DNA of 64,000 bases from Pseudomonas sp. LB-090624 (lineage in GTDB: Bacteria > Pseudomonadota > Gammaproteobacteria > Pseudomonadales > Pseudomonadaceae). The translations under genes and the position numbers were made by a program. The notes under the pieces were generated by a model. That model was given only the letters and a program-made list of their open reading frames with translations, was not told where the DNA came from and ran no database searches. Below, piece after piece: positions 63,924 to 64,000 of this stretch. The stretch spans positions 26,257 through 90,256 of the forward strand of contig NZ_QJRL01000023.1 in assembly GCF_003205205.1 (NCBI RefSeq), read 5' to 3'. Positions within the stretch are counted from its first letter, which is position 1, and the number at the start of each line of letters is the position of its first letter.

Positions 63924-64000
63924 TCAAAACGCCCGATGCACCGCATCGGGCGTTTTGTTTTTCAGGGCCATGTGAGGCCGCTCTGTGTTGTAGATCTGCA
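63924..64000 (-). CDS. IS3-family transposase OrfB, C-terminal fragment
   Basis: Only the last 24 codons plus the stop are in the window. The minus-strand reading ends QIYNTERPHMAL-KNKTPDAVHRAF, the typical end of the IS3-family DDE integrase domain (the YN-x-RPH-x-L motif). The rest of the gene is beyond the right edge. Confidence 0.88.
   Translation of the reverse strand, partial: QIYNTERPHMALKNKTPDAVHRAF
63925..63962 (+). terminator. Rho-independent terminator after putA, inside the IS end
   Basis: A perfect 15-bp stem (CAAAACGCCCGATGC / GCATCGGGCGTTTTG) with a 3-nt loop is followed on the plus strand by five T. It encodes the last codons and stop of the transposase on the other strand. 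It should end putA transcripts before they run antisense through the element. Confidence 0.8.

Larger units (their letters stand above)
63875..64000 (-). mobile_element. Right-hand end of an IS3-family insertion sequence (runs off the window)
   Basis: The segment starts with TGTCTAGTCCTGAAATAGG, a TG-ended terminus of the kind seen in IS3-family elements, about 12 bases after the putA stop. It includes the C-terminus of an OrfB transposase on the minus strand. A subterminal dyad (CCTGAA / TTCAGG) follows the end. The exact border and any target duplication cannot be fixed without the other end. Confidence 0.75.

Overview
The window is a high-GC gammaproteobacterial chromosome segment that reads as Pseudomonas, most likely the P. 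putida group. The evidence is gene order (hisZ-hflC-hflK-hflX-hfq-miaA-mutL-amiB-tsaE-nnrD, queG, orn, rsgA, motAB, psd, serB, parC/parE, cpdA-nudF, thiC, tolC, waaA, hldE, msbA, waaL and outer-core LPS genes, rlmJ, putP/putA), the protein sequences, and REP-type hairpins with the core GCTCCTACAGG / TTCGCGGG typical of P. putida genomes. Species assignment is inference. No rRNA, tRNA or CRISPR was seen.

Layout. 1-9.9 kb, minus strand: start of hisZ, then a dense housekeeping cluster covering membrane protease control (hflKC), ribosome rescue GTPase (hflX), RNA chaperone (hfq), tRNA modification (miaA, tsaE), mismatch repair (mutL), cell separation (amiB) and cofactor repair (nnrD). 9.9-22.6 kb: mixed strands with queG, a TRIC-type channel, orn, rsgA, the motAB stator, an HDOD protein, a rhodanese, psd, serB, an AhpA/YtjB-type membrane protein and a PqiC-like lipoprotein. 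22.8-31.2 kb, minus strand: the topoisomerase IV genes parE and parC, which flank an overlapping pair of envelope genes (phytase-like and retropepsin-like), followed upstream by yqiA, cpdA, a DUF1249 gene and nudF. 31.4-35.9 kb: a DUF3298 lipoprotein, then thiC with its TPP riboswitch and the thiamine-precursor transporter cytX. 35.9-43.4 kb: tolC, waaA, a LysR regulator divergent from an SMR pump, a long inverted repeat, and a three-gene oxidoreductase operon of unknown role.

43.5-57 kb is the lipopolysaccharide region: heptose activation (hldE), lipid A-core flippase (msbA), O-antigen ligase (waaL), a kinase-fold protein lacking the usual catalytic Asp, four glycosyltransferases, a membrane-anchored PIG-L deacetylase overlapping a Mig-14/FemAB-like gene, and a carbamoyltransferase. 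The outer-core genes are tightly packed and partly overlapping, which suggests one transcription unit building and decorating the core.

57-64 kb holds rlmJ and the divergent proline genes putP and putA. Their 356-bp spacer carries seven copies of GTTGCA, the recognition word of PutA's N-terminal repressor domain. An IS3-family element begins about 12 bp after putA and runs off the right edge.

No wholly new system is evident. The best leads are the deacetylase/Mig-14 pair as a possible deacetylate-and-alanylate module for core galactosamine, the GTTGCA array, the 62-bp-arm inverted repeat near 40.2 kb, the envelope genes embedded between parE and parC, and the degenerate LPS kinase.
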